Assembly (NCBI GenBank): GCA_934183135.1
Contig: CAKPRX010000024.1
Location: forward strand, 1 to 25,256
Direction of reading: 5' to 3'
Origin: an uncultured Prevotella sp.
Lineage (GTDB): Bacteria; Bacteroidota; Bacteroidia; Bacteroidales; Bacteroidaceae
DNA: 25,256 nucleotides
Numbering within the stretch: the first letter of the stretch is position 1; the number at the start of each line of letters is the position of its first letter. The notes beneath the pieces are model-generated. The model was not told the origin of the DNA. It made no database searches and was given only the letters and a program-made list of their open reading frames with translations. Positions 14,658-22,081 of this stretch are shown one piece after another. Position numbers and translations under genes: made by a program.

Positions 14658-16430
14658 ATGATGAAGAAACTTATGTTTTTCGCCGCCATGGTGGTGGCCC
14701 TGTTCGCCTCTTGCTCCTCTGACGATGAGCCGGTTAACGCTGGCAATGATACGGCCAAGACCGTAAGTCTGTCTATCAATGCCGACCTCGCAGCAGCCTC
14801 GCGTGTAGGTTTTACGCCTGACGGTGGCGGTCTGAAGACCTCCTTCCAGGAGGGCGATTACCTGATGGTGTACTTCCGTAAAGCCGATGGCGGATGGCTG
14901 AACAAGACTACGGTGCTCTATTATGACCCGGCTTCAGCCAACGGTACCAAGGGTACTTTCCGTGCCAGCAATGTAGTGATACCCGAGGGCACTGGTCTGC
15001 TGCACATCCTCATTGGTACCACCAAGGGTGGCACACCGTATATCGATGCCGCTGCCGGCAAGTGCGGCCTTATTGATAATCTGAGCCAGCAGGACGGTAC
15101 GCTCGAAAGTGCTGCCATGCACAGCGTATTCCAGGCCGACCCTGTTATCGAGGGCAACCTTACTTATAACAAGGACAACACCCAGGCCACACTGAGCAAC
15201 GTTACCTTCAAGCCCAAGACCTCTGTCGTTAAGATAGATGCCACCTTCCCCGAGGGTGTCAAGGTTGAGAAGGGCACACCGCTCACCGTTACCACCGAGA
15301 GCACCTATAACCAGGTGCAGATTGCGGGCGGTAATCCTGGCGGTAGCAGTCTGCCTGCCAAGGCTGAGGGCGAGGCCAAGTTCAATATCAAGGTGGCCGA
15401 GGTCAATGGCAATGTGGCTACAGCCTACATGACTATCTGGCCCGGTGTCAAGGACGATGAATTCTCAGGCGTTAGCGTTTCGGCTACTGTTGACAACAAG
15501 ATTTATACAGGCGACTATACCAAGACCAAAGAGGGCAAACTCGAGGCTGGCAAGCTCTATAAGATGGCTACAACCATGGCCTTCTCAGCCGGCGTTACCC
15601 AGAAAATTTGGGTAAACGACAGCGAGCAGGATGTTGCTACTGTCAGTGGAACAGGCGATACCGATACCGACTGGCTCACCGTTGCCGGTGGCAAGATACA
15701 TGCCAAGGCCAACGAGACCGGAGCACCCCGTACAGGTACCATCACCGTTGCCGATATTCCTTATGAGATTACACAGGTAGAGGCTAAGGACTTCAAGGGC
15801 AACTATTCATTTACCACCAAGTCATTTGCAGGTACTGGCGCATTTAAGGCTAAAGTAGACCCGCTGACATTTGATGTAACTATAGGTGACCCGCGTAAGG
15901 CTGTTACACTGACCGATGCCGATGGCGAGACCAAGCATACCAACAATGTTGGAATCAAGGGCTTGTTCTTCGACGCAGTGATGGATGCCGCCATCGAGAT
16001 AGACTATGAGAATCGTACAGCCAAGATGGGCGTGTTCTATGACGCTCGTCCCGAGGAGGCTCAGCTCGTTGAGGCAGACGGAGCAGCCAAGGGCAAGTAT
16101 GCTCGCTTCGTTCCCACACTGGTTACACGTACAGCTTCAGCCTGGGCAGCTCCTTGGAAGTTTGATGAGACCAACTTGGGCGACCCCAACTACACTTGGG
16201 CATGGTTCTCTATCTCTGCCGACATGAAGACCATTGTCTACACCAACCGTGTGAACAACAATGTGGAGTTCTCTGCTGTTTCGCAGTATAGTACTACCGC
16301 GAACCAGATAGCTGGTATCGATGTGGTGCTGTCGGCTACCAATGATGCCACTGCCACGGTAAGTGGTTATGCCAATGTTTACCAGACCAATCCTAAGGGA
16401 TATGCTGGTAATACTTTCAAGAGAAAGTAA
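14658..16430 (+). CDS. Fimbrillin-like lipoprotein with BACON-like domain (copy 1)
   Basis: A 590-residue predicted surface lipoprotein (LFASC, lipidated Cys19). Residues of about 35-300 have the pattern of fimbrillin-like Bacteroidetes proteins: a strand with SRVGFT, then FQEGDYLMVYFRKADGGW and a later KTSVVKIDATFPEGV. A BACON-like beta domain follows (about 307-374, with DTDWLTVAGGKIHAKANETG and APRTGTITVADIPYEITQ). The last part (about 376-590, from AKDFKGNYSF) has no known match, but its NNVGIKGLFF segment corresponds to NNISMTGLFE in the paralog at 16923. BACON domains are associated with carbohydrate or mucin binding, so surface adhesion is an inference. It is cotranscribed with the small protein gene ending 2 nt upstream and ends at a clear terminator. 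By eye it is AT-richer than the neighbouring paralog. Confidence 0.78.
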   Translation: MMKKLMFFAAMVVALFASCSSDDEPVNAGNDTAKTVSLSINADLAAASRVGFTPDGGGLKTSFQEGDYLMVYFRKADGGWLNKTTVLYYDPASANGTKGTFRASNVVIPEGTGLLHILIGTTKGGTPYIDAAAGKCGLIDNLSQQDGTLESAAMHSVFQADPVIEGNLTYNKDNTQATLSNVTFKPKTSVVKIDATFPEGVKVEKGTPLTVTTESTYNQVQIAGGNPGGSSLPAKAEGEAKFNIKVAEVNGNVATAYMTIWPGVKDDEFSGVSVSATVDNKIYTGDYTKTKEGKLEAGKLYKMATTMAFSAGVTQKIWVNDSEQDVATVSGTGDTDTDWLTVAGGKIHAKANETGAPRTGTITVADIPYEITQVEAKDFKGNYSFTTKSFAGTGAFKAKVDPLTFDVTIGDPRKAVTLTDADGETKHTNNVGIKGLFFDAVMDAAIEIDYENRTAKMGVFYDARPEEAQLVEADGAAKGKYARFVPTLVTRTASAWAAPWKFDETNLGDPNYTWAWFSISADMKTIVYTNRVNNNVEFSAVSQYSTTANQIAGIDVVLSATNDATATVSGYANVYQTNPKGYAGNTFKRK

Positions 16431-16462
16431 TACGATAGCAGATACATTCGTACAATAACAAC

Positions 16463-16507
16463 AGACACCTGCCCGCAAAGCGTTTGCTTTTCTGGCAGGT
16501 GTCTTGT
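16463..16507 (+). terminator. Terminator of the first peptide-lipoprotein operon
   Basis: AGACACCTGCC (16463-16473) pairs perfectly with GGCAGGTGTCT (16494-16504), with a nested GCAAA/TTTGC stem inside. The T tract is short (TTGTT). Confidence 0.75.
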
Positions 16508-16635
16508 TAATATATAGGTGGCTGAGGGCCATGGCCATGCGTGTAGCGTAGCCCCTGTAGCTCGCGGTGAGTGTTATTTGCACCCTTGTGGGTAACATTT
16601 TTTCCGAAAAATAGCTTTACTTTATTTTTTTTAAT

Positions 16636-16643
16636 TAACTTTG
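16636..16643 (+). promoter_or_regulatory. -7 box of the second peptide-lipoprotein operon
   Basis: TAACTTTG in an AT-rich stretch. The leader of about 90 nt can form ACCAGT/ACTGGT and GCGGC-GATA-GCCGC hairpins before the ATG at 16741. Confidence 0.6.
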
Positions 16644-16740
16644 TTGGCAGAACCAGTAACTATACACACTGGTATATTGCTATTCCAACCTTTATAATCT
16701 GTTGCGGCGATAGCCGCGCAGTTTATTCTAACCATACAGC

Positions 16741-16932
16741 ATGAAAAAAGAAAACATTATGACCGCTTCTTGTAAACACGAGTACAAGAAACCCTTTTGC
16801 AAAGTGCGTCTTGTAGAAGCTGGAAGTCAGCTCTGTAATGCCTCTGTGCCCGACATCGAGCCTGGAGGCGACATTGACGACCAGGGCAGTGCCTCACCCA
16901 CTGAAATAGGAAAGGAGGGCTTATGGAGCTAA
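16741..16932 (+). CDS. Small protein upstream of a fimbrillin-like lipoprotein (copy 2)
   Basis: A 63-residue protein; the ATG at 16741 was chosen, with an alternative ATG at 16759 (MTASCKHEYKKPF). The core EYKKPFCKVRLVEAGSQLCN corresponds to YLKPCVKTRGIEAGNLLN of the small protein at 14446. Both then have SV, an acidic/Gly-rich tail and an LW near the C-terminus (here EGLWS). Two cysteines lie near the core. There is no signal sequence. Its stop lies 10 bp inside the next gene, a stronger overlap than in copy 1, again suggesting coupling. The recurrence of the same arrangement with diverged sequences argues that the peptide itself is selected. Its function is unknown. Confidence 0.65.
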   Translation: MKKENIMTASCKHEYKKPFCKVRLVEAGSQLCNASVPDIEPGGDIDDQGSASPTEIGKEGLWS

Positions 16933-18800
16933 AGCGTCTATTCTTCGGGGCCGCTGTCGCTGCCCTGATGACAGGTTGCTCGTCTGTCGGGGACGAGCCC
17001 TCGGTGACTCCCGGCACCACCAATGGTAAGCTCACCATTACCGCCGGTATAGACGGAGCAGCCTCTACGCGCCTCTCGTTTACCGAGCAGGGCGAGCAGC
17101 CCAGTATCAAGGTGGCCTGGCAGAACACCGACCAGCTGCTGGTAGACTATGCCGCCAACCCAGAGGTGATGACGGCTTTCAGCATCGGCAAGATAAGCGC
17201 CGATGGCCACGAGGCCGAGTTCACGGGCTCGTTCCAGACGCCACCCACCACGAAGACTGCCGTAGGCGTGGCCGTGAAGAGCCCCGCCATGGAGGTCAAT
17301 GGTGCCATTATCAAGGTAGACCTGTCCGAGCAGGCAGGCACGATAGACGAGCTGAGCAAGTACGACCTCGTGACAGGCTCCTGCGAGTACGACCCAGCCG
17401 TAGCCAATGGTGCCATGCAGGTTCGTCTGCGTCACGAGATGACCTTTGTCAAGGGCACGGTAGTCCTGCCGTTTACCCCCACCACCTCGACCTACGCCCT
17501 CACGCTCAAGGCCGACAACATGGCCAATAAGTACAGCTACCGCTGTGCCGATGGCAGTTCGAGCGATGCCGAGAAAGGCTCTGTCAAGCTGACCTCGGCC
17601 CGTGTCGATGGCAACAAGCTGACTTTCTATGCTGCCCTGACACCTGGCGAGAAACGCAATCTGCGTGCCGATGTGGTTTCGCCCACCGGGCAGGCCTATA
17701 ACGACCTGCTGATAGCCAACGAGGTAAATCTGGAGGCAGGCAAGCTATACACCGTGACCCGCAACAACGAGACCCTGAGCGACGTGTCGCTCTGGACAAG
17801 CGACGCGGCATGGTCCAAGACCTACGATGCGCCCGGCTATAAGATAACTACCATCGAGCGCATACCTGCCGAGGGCAGCGACTGGCTCAGCGTCACCTCA
17901 GACGGTACCAAGGTAACCGTGTCGGCCACCGCCAACACCACCGGAGCACCCCGCCAGGCCAAGCTCATCTTCGGCAACGGCAGCCAGAAGACCACTATAG
18001 ACCTTACGCAGATAGACGAGGCCGACTTTGCCGGTACCTGGGACATGACAGCCTTCAAGGTGTTTACCACCATGGGCTCTACCGCCCTCAACACCTACGA
18101 CAACCGCTGGGGCGCCGTGGGCTCGCAGCCCTCAGACGGCCGCACCGACCTCAAGGTTGTCGACGGCGTAGACTATAAGAACAAGCAACAGCTGACGCTT
18201 ACCAATACTAAGGGCAAGACCGTCACGGCCTACGAGTGCGAGACCTACAGTCGGCTGACCGCTACCAACAACATCAGCATGACGGGCCTTTTCGAGAATA
18301 TGAAGACCGAGTGCCTGAGCAAGGTAGACTATAGCGCTAAGAATGCTACGGTGAGCATATTCTTTGATACCAACACCAGTTCGACACAGGCCCAGCGCCT
18401 GTACACGGGGCGCTATGCCGGTCAGTATGTGGCCCTGATGCCCGAGCTGAGTACTGGTGTCAACAGCGGTTGGACCTTCAAGTATGCCACCATCGGTGGC
18501 TGCCAGTACGCCTGGTACGTGGGCAGTGTCAGCGTGGTGGGCCATACTACCACTGTGCGCTGGGAGGCCAATACTGGTGGTATGCAGAAGCTCAAAACTT
18601 CTGAATCTAACCCCTCGCTTAATATCTGTGGTCTGCAAGTGATGCGCTACAAGTCTAATAAGATAGACTATCTCAACATGATACGTCAGCAGAACAACAC
18701 CACTTCTAACGGCGCCTACGCCATTACCTACCAGGGCGACATCCAGATGCGCCGCACGGCCGACGGCTACAAGGAGGTAGTGATAGGAGGCCAAAACTAA
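16923..18800 (+). CDS. Fimbrillin-like lipoprotein with BACON-like domain (copy 2)
   Basis: A 625-residue predicted lipoprotein (LMTGC, lipidated Cys19), paralogous to the one at 14658. The N-terminal fimbrillin-like part (about 30-280) has STRLSF then VAWQNTDQLLVDY and the late KLTFYAALTPGEKRN strand typical of these proteins. A BACON-like domain follows (about 310-365; SDWLSVTSDGTKVTVSATAN, TGAPRQAKLIFGNGSQKTT). The C-terminal domain begins DFAGTWDMTAFKVF, matching the position and pattern of DFKGNYSFTTKSF in the paralog. It starts within the small protein gene (10-bp overlap) and is followed 14 bp later by the phosphoesterase fusion, so the three form one operon. A role in surface adhesion or glycan contact is inferred. 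Confidence 0.78.
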   Translation: MELKRLFFGAAVAALMTGCSSVGDEPSVTPGTTNGKLTITAGIDGAASTRLSFTEQGEQPSIKVAWQNTDQLLVDYAANPEVMTAFSIGKISADGHEAEFTGSFQTPPTTKTAVGVAVKSPAMEVNGAIIKVDLSEQAGTIDELSKYDLVTGSCEYDPAVANGAMQVRLRHEMTFVKGTVVLPFTPTTSTYALTLKADNMANKYSYRCADGSSSDAEKGSVKLTSARVDGNKLTFYAALTPGEKRNLRADVVSPTGQAYNDLLIANEVNLEAGKLYTVTRNNETLSDVSLWTSDAAWSKTYDAPGYKITTIERIPAEGSDWLSVTSDGTKVTVSATANTTGAPRQAKLIFGNGSQKTTIDLTQIDEADFAGTWDMTAFKVFTTMGSTALNTYDNRWGAVGSQPSDGRTDLKVVDGVDYKNKQQLTLTNTKGKTVTAYECETYSRLTATNNISMTGLFENMKTECLSKVDYSAKNATVSIFFDTNTSSTQAQRLYTGRYAGQYVALMPELSTGVNSGWTFKYATIGGCQYAWYVGSVSVVGHTTTVRWEANTGGMQKLKTSESNPSLNICGLQVMRYKSNKIDYLNMIRQQNNTTSNGAYAITYQGDIQMRRTADGYKEVVIGGQN

Positions 18801-18814
18801 TATAACCCAACCTA

Positions 18815-21229
18815 ATGAAAATGAGAAAGACTATATATTCGCTGTTGGCAGCCATGCTCTTAGCGGGCTGCAACAACATAGAGGAAAACACCAACAACGG
18901 CAAGGAGCCGGGCAGCGACTTCGATGTTACGGCCTGCAAGATAGCGCCTACCCGCGTGAGCTACGATGCCACCGGCGACAACCTTACGGCTGCCTGGGAG
19001 GAGACCGACCAGATAAGCATCTATGCCAACGCCGTGGCCGGCGCCACCCCTAACCGCGGTACACTGCGCTTTGCCGAGTACAAGAGTACCGACAAGACCC
19101 AGGCCAACTTCAAGGGCCACTTCGATACCGACGTGAAGACCGCCACTACGGTCTACGCCTATGCCCAGGCACCCAATGTGTACAACCAGGCCGATGCCAT
19201 CGTCAACGACCTGCACTACCAGACGGGCGAGATAACCGGCGAGGGCAGTGCCACCGCCCACGACATCCTCTTTGCCACGGGCCAGTACAACCCCGAGAGC
19301 ACCGCGCCGCTCAACCTTACCTTTACCCGTAAGATGGCCATCGTCAAGTTTGAGATAACCCTGCCCGACGCCATCACGGCCACCATACCCCAGGCCATAA
19401 GCGTTACCGGTGGCGGACTGTACAACAGTGTGAACCTGAACCTGACCGATGCCTCTGTGCGCGACGGCGAGCTGGGCCCCGTGACCATCTCTACCGAGAA
19501 GATAAGGATACGCGACCACAAGCTGGTGTTCTATGCAGCCCTCTGTCCAGGCAAGATAAGCGGCCTGGCCGTCAATATGCTCATCAGCGGTACCCGCTAT
19601 GTGGCCAGCCTGGGTGCCTGGAGCCTTACCTCTGGCCCCATGGAGGTCATCTGCACCAGCGAGGTGAGCAAACTGGAGTACGACACCAGCGGCCAGATTA
19701 CCGACGAGCGGGGCAATGCCATGGCCGGTGTCATCGTGAGCGACGGCTACACCTGTGTCAAGACCGACGCCAAGGGCAACTACGCCTTCAACCGCAACGC
19801 TGCTGCCAAGTTTGTCTACTATACCGTGCCCGACAACTGCGAGGTGCCCGTACACTCTGCCAGCGACCGCACCGCCAACTTCTACCAGAAGCTGAGTGAG
19901 GGCACGTACCAGTACAACTTCAGGCTGACGCGTCTGCCTAACGGCAAGGAGAACAAGTACATGATGATAGTCATCGGCGACCCGCAGGTGACCAACGCCT
20001 ACAACCCCTACTACGAGAGCGCCGACGACAACAAGATAAACAAGAGCGACGTGCTGCGCTTTGCCGACGAGACCATGGCCGACATCAAGCAGACCATAGC
20101 CTCGCTGCCCGCCGGAACGGCTGTGTACGGACTCACCATGGGCGACGACGTACAGTACTACGGCGGTTTCAACGACCAGCTTGAGGCCCAGATACGTGCC
20201 AAGCTCGGTTCGTCCGATATGCGTCTCTTCTCGGTAATAGGCAACCACGACCAGGACGGCAACGCCATCTACAAGGCCAAGTGGGAAGAGGCCTGGGGCC
20301 CCACCGACTACTCCTTCGACCGTGGCGACGTACACTATGTGTGCTTCAACAACGTACAGTTCTACAGCGGTGCCACTTACTATCAGCCCGGTGAGCTTAC
20401 CGACGCCCAGATGGACTGGCTGGCCAGCGATCTGCAGTTGGCCGACAAGAGCAAGATGGTCATCCTGAACTACCACATACCCCTTACCTTCGGCAACCGT
20501 CCGCTCAGCGGCGCCACCTCTATCGGCGACGGCCACTATGCCTCTAACCGCCTGCAGAAGATACTCGACCTGCTGGCCCAGTTTGCCGACTACCGTCTCT
20601 TCTGCGGTCATACCCACTTCGCCGTGAACAACGAGATCAACTTTGGCGGCAAGACTGTCTACGAGCGCAGCCACGCTGCAGCCTGTGGCGACATCTGGCA
20701 GTCTAACCTCAATATCGACGGCGTGCCCAACGGCTACTACGTGTACACCATGGGCGGTGCGGCCATCACCGACTGCTACTACAAGGGTACCAACTGGGAC
20801 AAGGACAAGCAGATGGTGCTCTTCCGTGCCGATACCGACTTCAACGGCGAGAGCTATGCCGCTGACTGGAACCTGGAGAAGAACAAGGGTGTGCTGGTGG
20901 CCAACGTGTTCAATGCCGACTCCAAGTGGAAAGTCTACGCCGTAGAGGGCGGACAGCGCACAGAGATGACCCGCCTGCAGCAGACCCCCAACCAGGATGC
21001 CTTTGCCGTGGGCTATCACAAGAAGTACGCCGTGTCTAACAAGTACAGCTTCTTCAGCAAGCAGAATGGCTATCTGCGCATGAACCACTTCTACGCCTAC
21101 ACGCCCAAGGACCCCAACGCCTTGATTACCGTTGAGGCCACCGACCCCTATGGCAACAAGTTTACCGCTACTACAGCCGGTATCATCACCGAGCCATTCT
21201 ACAACTACGCTCACTATTACAAGAAGTAG
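18815..21229 (+). CDS. Lipoprotein fusing a fimbrillin-like N-terminus to a calcineurin-like phosphoesterase
   Basis: An 804-residue predicted surface lipoprotein (LLAGC, Cys19; an in-frame ATG at 18821 is an alternative start). Residues 30-285 look fimbrillin-like (PTRVSYDATGDNLTAAWEET at the front, HKLVFYAALCPGKISGLAVN near the end). From about 294 (QITDERGNAMAGVIVSDGY) it follows the stand-alone phosphoesterase at 22082 end to end: an Ig-like cap with a carboxypeptidase-regulatory pattern, then the metallophosphatase core IGDPQ (387-391), MGDDVQYYGG (442-451), GNHDQ (476-480), NYHIPL (552-557), CGHTHF (597-602), and a C-terminal beta domain. Metal ligands appear intact except that the first motif reads DPQ instead of DxH. 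Over 66 residues from IGDPQ I count 47 identities with the paralog. The substrate is unknown. It is the last gene of the peptide-lipoprotein operon. Confidence 0.83.
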   Translation: MKMRKTIYSLLAAMLLAGCNNIEENTNNGKEPGSDFDVTACKIAPTRVSYDATGDNLTAAWEETDQISIYANAVAGATPNRGTLRFAEYKSTDKTQANFKGHFDTDVKTATTVYAYAQAPNVYNQADAIVNDLHYQTGEITGEGSATAHDILFATGQYNPESTAPLNLTFTRKMAIVKFEITLPDAITATIPQAISVTGGGLYNSVNLNLTDASVRDGELGPVTISTEKIRIRDHKLVFYAALCPGKISGLAVNMLISGTRYVASLGAWSLTSGPMEVICTSEVSKLEYDTSGQITDERGNAMAGVIVSDGYTCVKTDAKGNYAFNRNAAAKFVYYTVPDNCEVPVHSASDRTANFYQKLSEGTYQYNFRLTRLPNGKENKYMMIVIGDPQVTNAYNPYYESADDNKINKSDVLRFADETMADIKQTIASLPAGTAVYGLTMGDDVQYYGGFNDQLEAQIRAKLGSSDMRLFSVIGNHDQDGNAIYKAKWEEAWGPTDYSFDRGDVHYVCFNNVQFYSGATYYQPGELTDAQMDWLASDLQLADKSKMVILNYHIPLTFGNRPLSGATSIGDGHYASNRLQKILDLLAQFADYRLFCGHTHFAVNNEINFGGKTVYERSHAAACGDIWQSNLNIDGVPNGYYVYTMGGAAITDCYYKGTNWDKDKQMVLFRADTDFNGESYAADWNLEKNKGVLVANVFNADSKWKVYAVEGGQRTEMTRLQQTPNQDAFAVGYHKKYAVSNKYSFFSKQNGYLRMNHFYAYTPKDPNALITVEATDPYGNKFTATTAGIITEPFYNYAHYYKK

Positions 21230-21274
21230 GCTGGCGCAGCCCCCTGCACCCTGAGGGGGCAGCACCCTCACCAT

Positions 21275-21308
21275 AGCCGTGGCACCCACCAGTGCCACGG
21301 CTTTTTTA
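21275..21308 (+). terminator. Terminator of the second peptide-lipoprotein operon
   Basis: AGCCGTGGCAC (21275-21285) and GTGCCACGGCT (21292-21302) form a perfect 11-bp stem with a 6-nt loop, followed by TTTTTT. Confidence 0.92.
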
Positions 21309-21541
21309 ATTTTCCTAATGACGGTTCCCTGTATGCTAATGACGGCTCTGGGAAGCGTAGAGGCCGGTCGCCGCGATTTTAGGGATAACCCCTAAGTCTG
21401 CAATGTCTACTTCCATCCCCTGCGCAATATCCATCATATCTCCTTAGAAGGTTAGAGGGCCATCATTCGCTGTAATTCCCCTTTTGGGAAGAGTTCACAC
21501 ATTTTGGGCGACATCTTCAAAGTTTCTACAAACTTGCGATG
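21309..21541. other. Intergenic stretch with a short direct repeat, no gene seen
   Basis: CTAATGACGG occurs twice, at 21315 and 21336, with a 21-bp period. A small TTAGGG-ATAAC-CCCTAA inverted repeat lies near 21374-21392. I found no ORF with coding character or family resemblance. Confidence 0.5.
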
Positions 21542-21549
21542 TACCTTTG
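21542..21549 (+). promoter_or_regulatory. -7 box upstream of the chimeric gene
   Basis: TACCTTTG, 30 bp before the ATG at 21580. No convincing -33 TTG is seen at 20 bp. Confidence 0.5.
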
Positions 21550-21579
21550 TGAACCATTAAATAACCGGCAGAAGACTTG

Positions 21580-21864
21580 ATGAGAACATTCCGAGATACA
21601 TACCTGTTATATATAGGCGTAGTGGTGGCCTTAGTGCCCGTCATGGTGCTGCGCGACTTTACTCCCGACAACGAGCTGCGCTACCTGAGCATAGCCGATG
21701 AGGCCCTGCGCCAGCACGCTTACTTCGCCTTTACCAACCACGGCGTGCCCTACGCCGACACCACCCGTCTCCAGCATGCGCTGGGTTACCGTCCCTCGGT
21801 GTCGGTAGCCGATGGCGTGGCCCGTTTCTACGACTGGTATCGCGCCTATACTCATATAGGGTAG
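21580..21864 (+). pseudogene. In-frame chimera: start of an ArnT-like glycosyltransferase joined to the end of a sugar-nucleotide epimerase
   Basis: 94 codons from the ATG at 21580 (TTG just before it). Residues 1-60 have the N-terminus of Bacteroidetes ArnT/PMT-type glycosyltransferases: one membrane segment (LLYIGVVVALVPVMVL), then RDFTPDNELRYLSIADEALR and FTNHGVPYAD, after which that family continues with K-PP-L-Y. Here it continues TTRLQHALGYRPSVSVADGV and ARFYDWYRAY, the usual C-terminal end of UDP-glucuronate epimerase-type SDR proteins (..YADTxxLxxxLGYxPxxxxxEGxxxFxxWYxxY). The shared Tyr-Ala-Asp codons at 21751-21759 are a natural microhomology junction. Both enzymes lack almost all of their catalytic parts, so neither activity can survive. 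The promoter and start remain, so a peptide may be made. The family assignments are from memory and the deletion is an inference. Confidence 0.72.
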
Positions 21865-21911
21865 GGCAGGGGCCGTGGCGGGTGCGCCTCCCACGGCCGG
21901 CCACCCATGGG

Positions 21912-21946
21912 CGATGGCCGCGCTGCGGGTCATCGTCAGTTTTTTT
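21912..21946 (+). terminator. Terminator after the chimeric gene
   Basis: CGATG(G)CCGC pairs with GCGG(GT)CATCG around a 3-nt loop, followed after TCAG by seven T. An earlier T-less hairpin GGCCGTGG/CCACGGCC lies at 21871-21898. Confidence 0.65.
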
Positions 21947-22000
21947 GTGTCGGTTTATAAAAAAAAAGACACAAACCACGGCTACCCCACAAATTAGTGC

Positions 22001-22008
22001 TAACTTTG
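22001..22008 (+). promoter_or_regulatory. -7 box of the stand-alone phosphoesterase gene
   Basis: TAACTTTG with no clear -33 TTG. The predicted start near 22013 gives a leader of about 70 nt. Confidence 0.55.
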
Positions 22009-22081
22009 TAGGCATTAGGCTCATGGACACCTGTCACAGGGCCATCGTTGTACGTAGAAACATCACAAAAAAAATAATAGC

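Noticed and set aside
18860-21298. 812-codon open frame antisense to the phosphoesterase fusion (with a similar 556-codon frame at 22121-23791)
   Set aside because: The two antisense frames resemble each other only because the sense genes are paralogs; no start signals support them.
21944-21975. TTTGTGTC/GACACAAA hairpin upstream of the stand-alone phosphoesterase
   Set aside because: 16-nt A-rich loop and no T tract after the stem on either strand; the better terminator is just upstream at 21912-21946.
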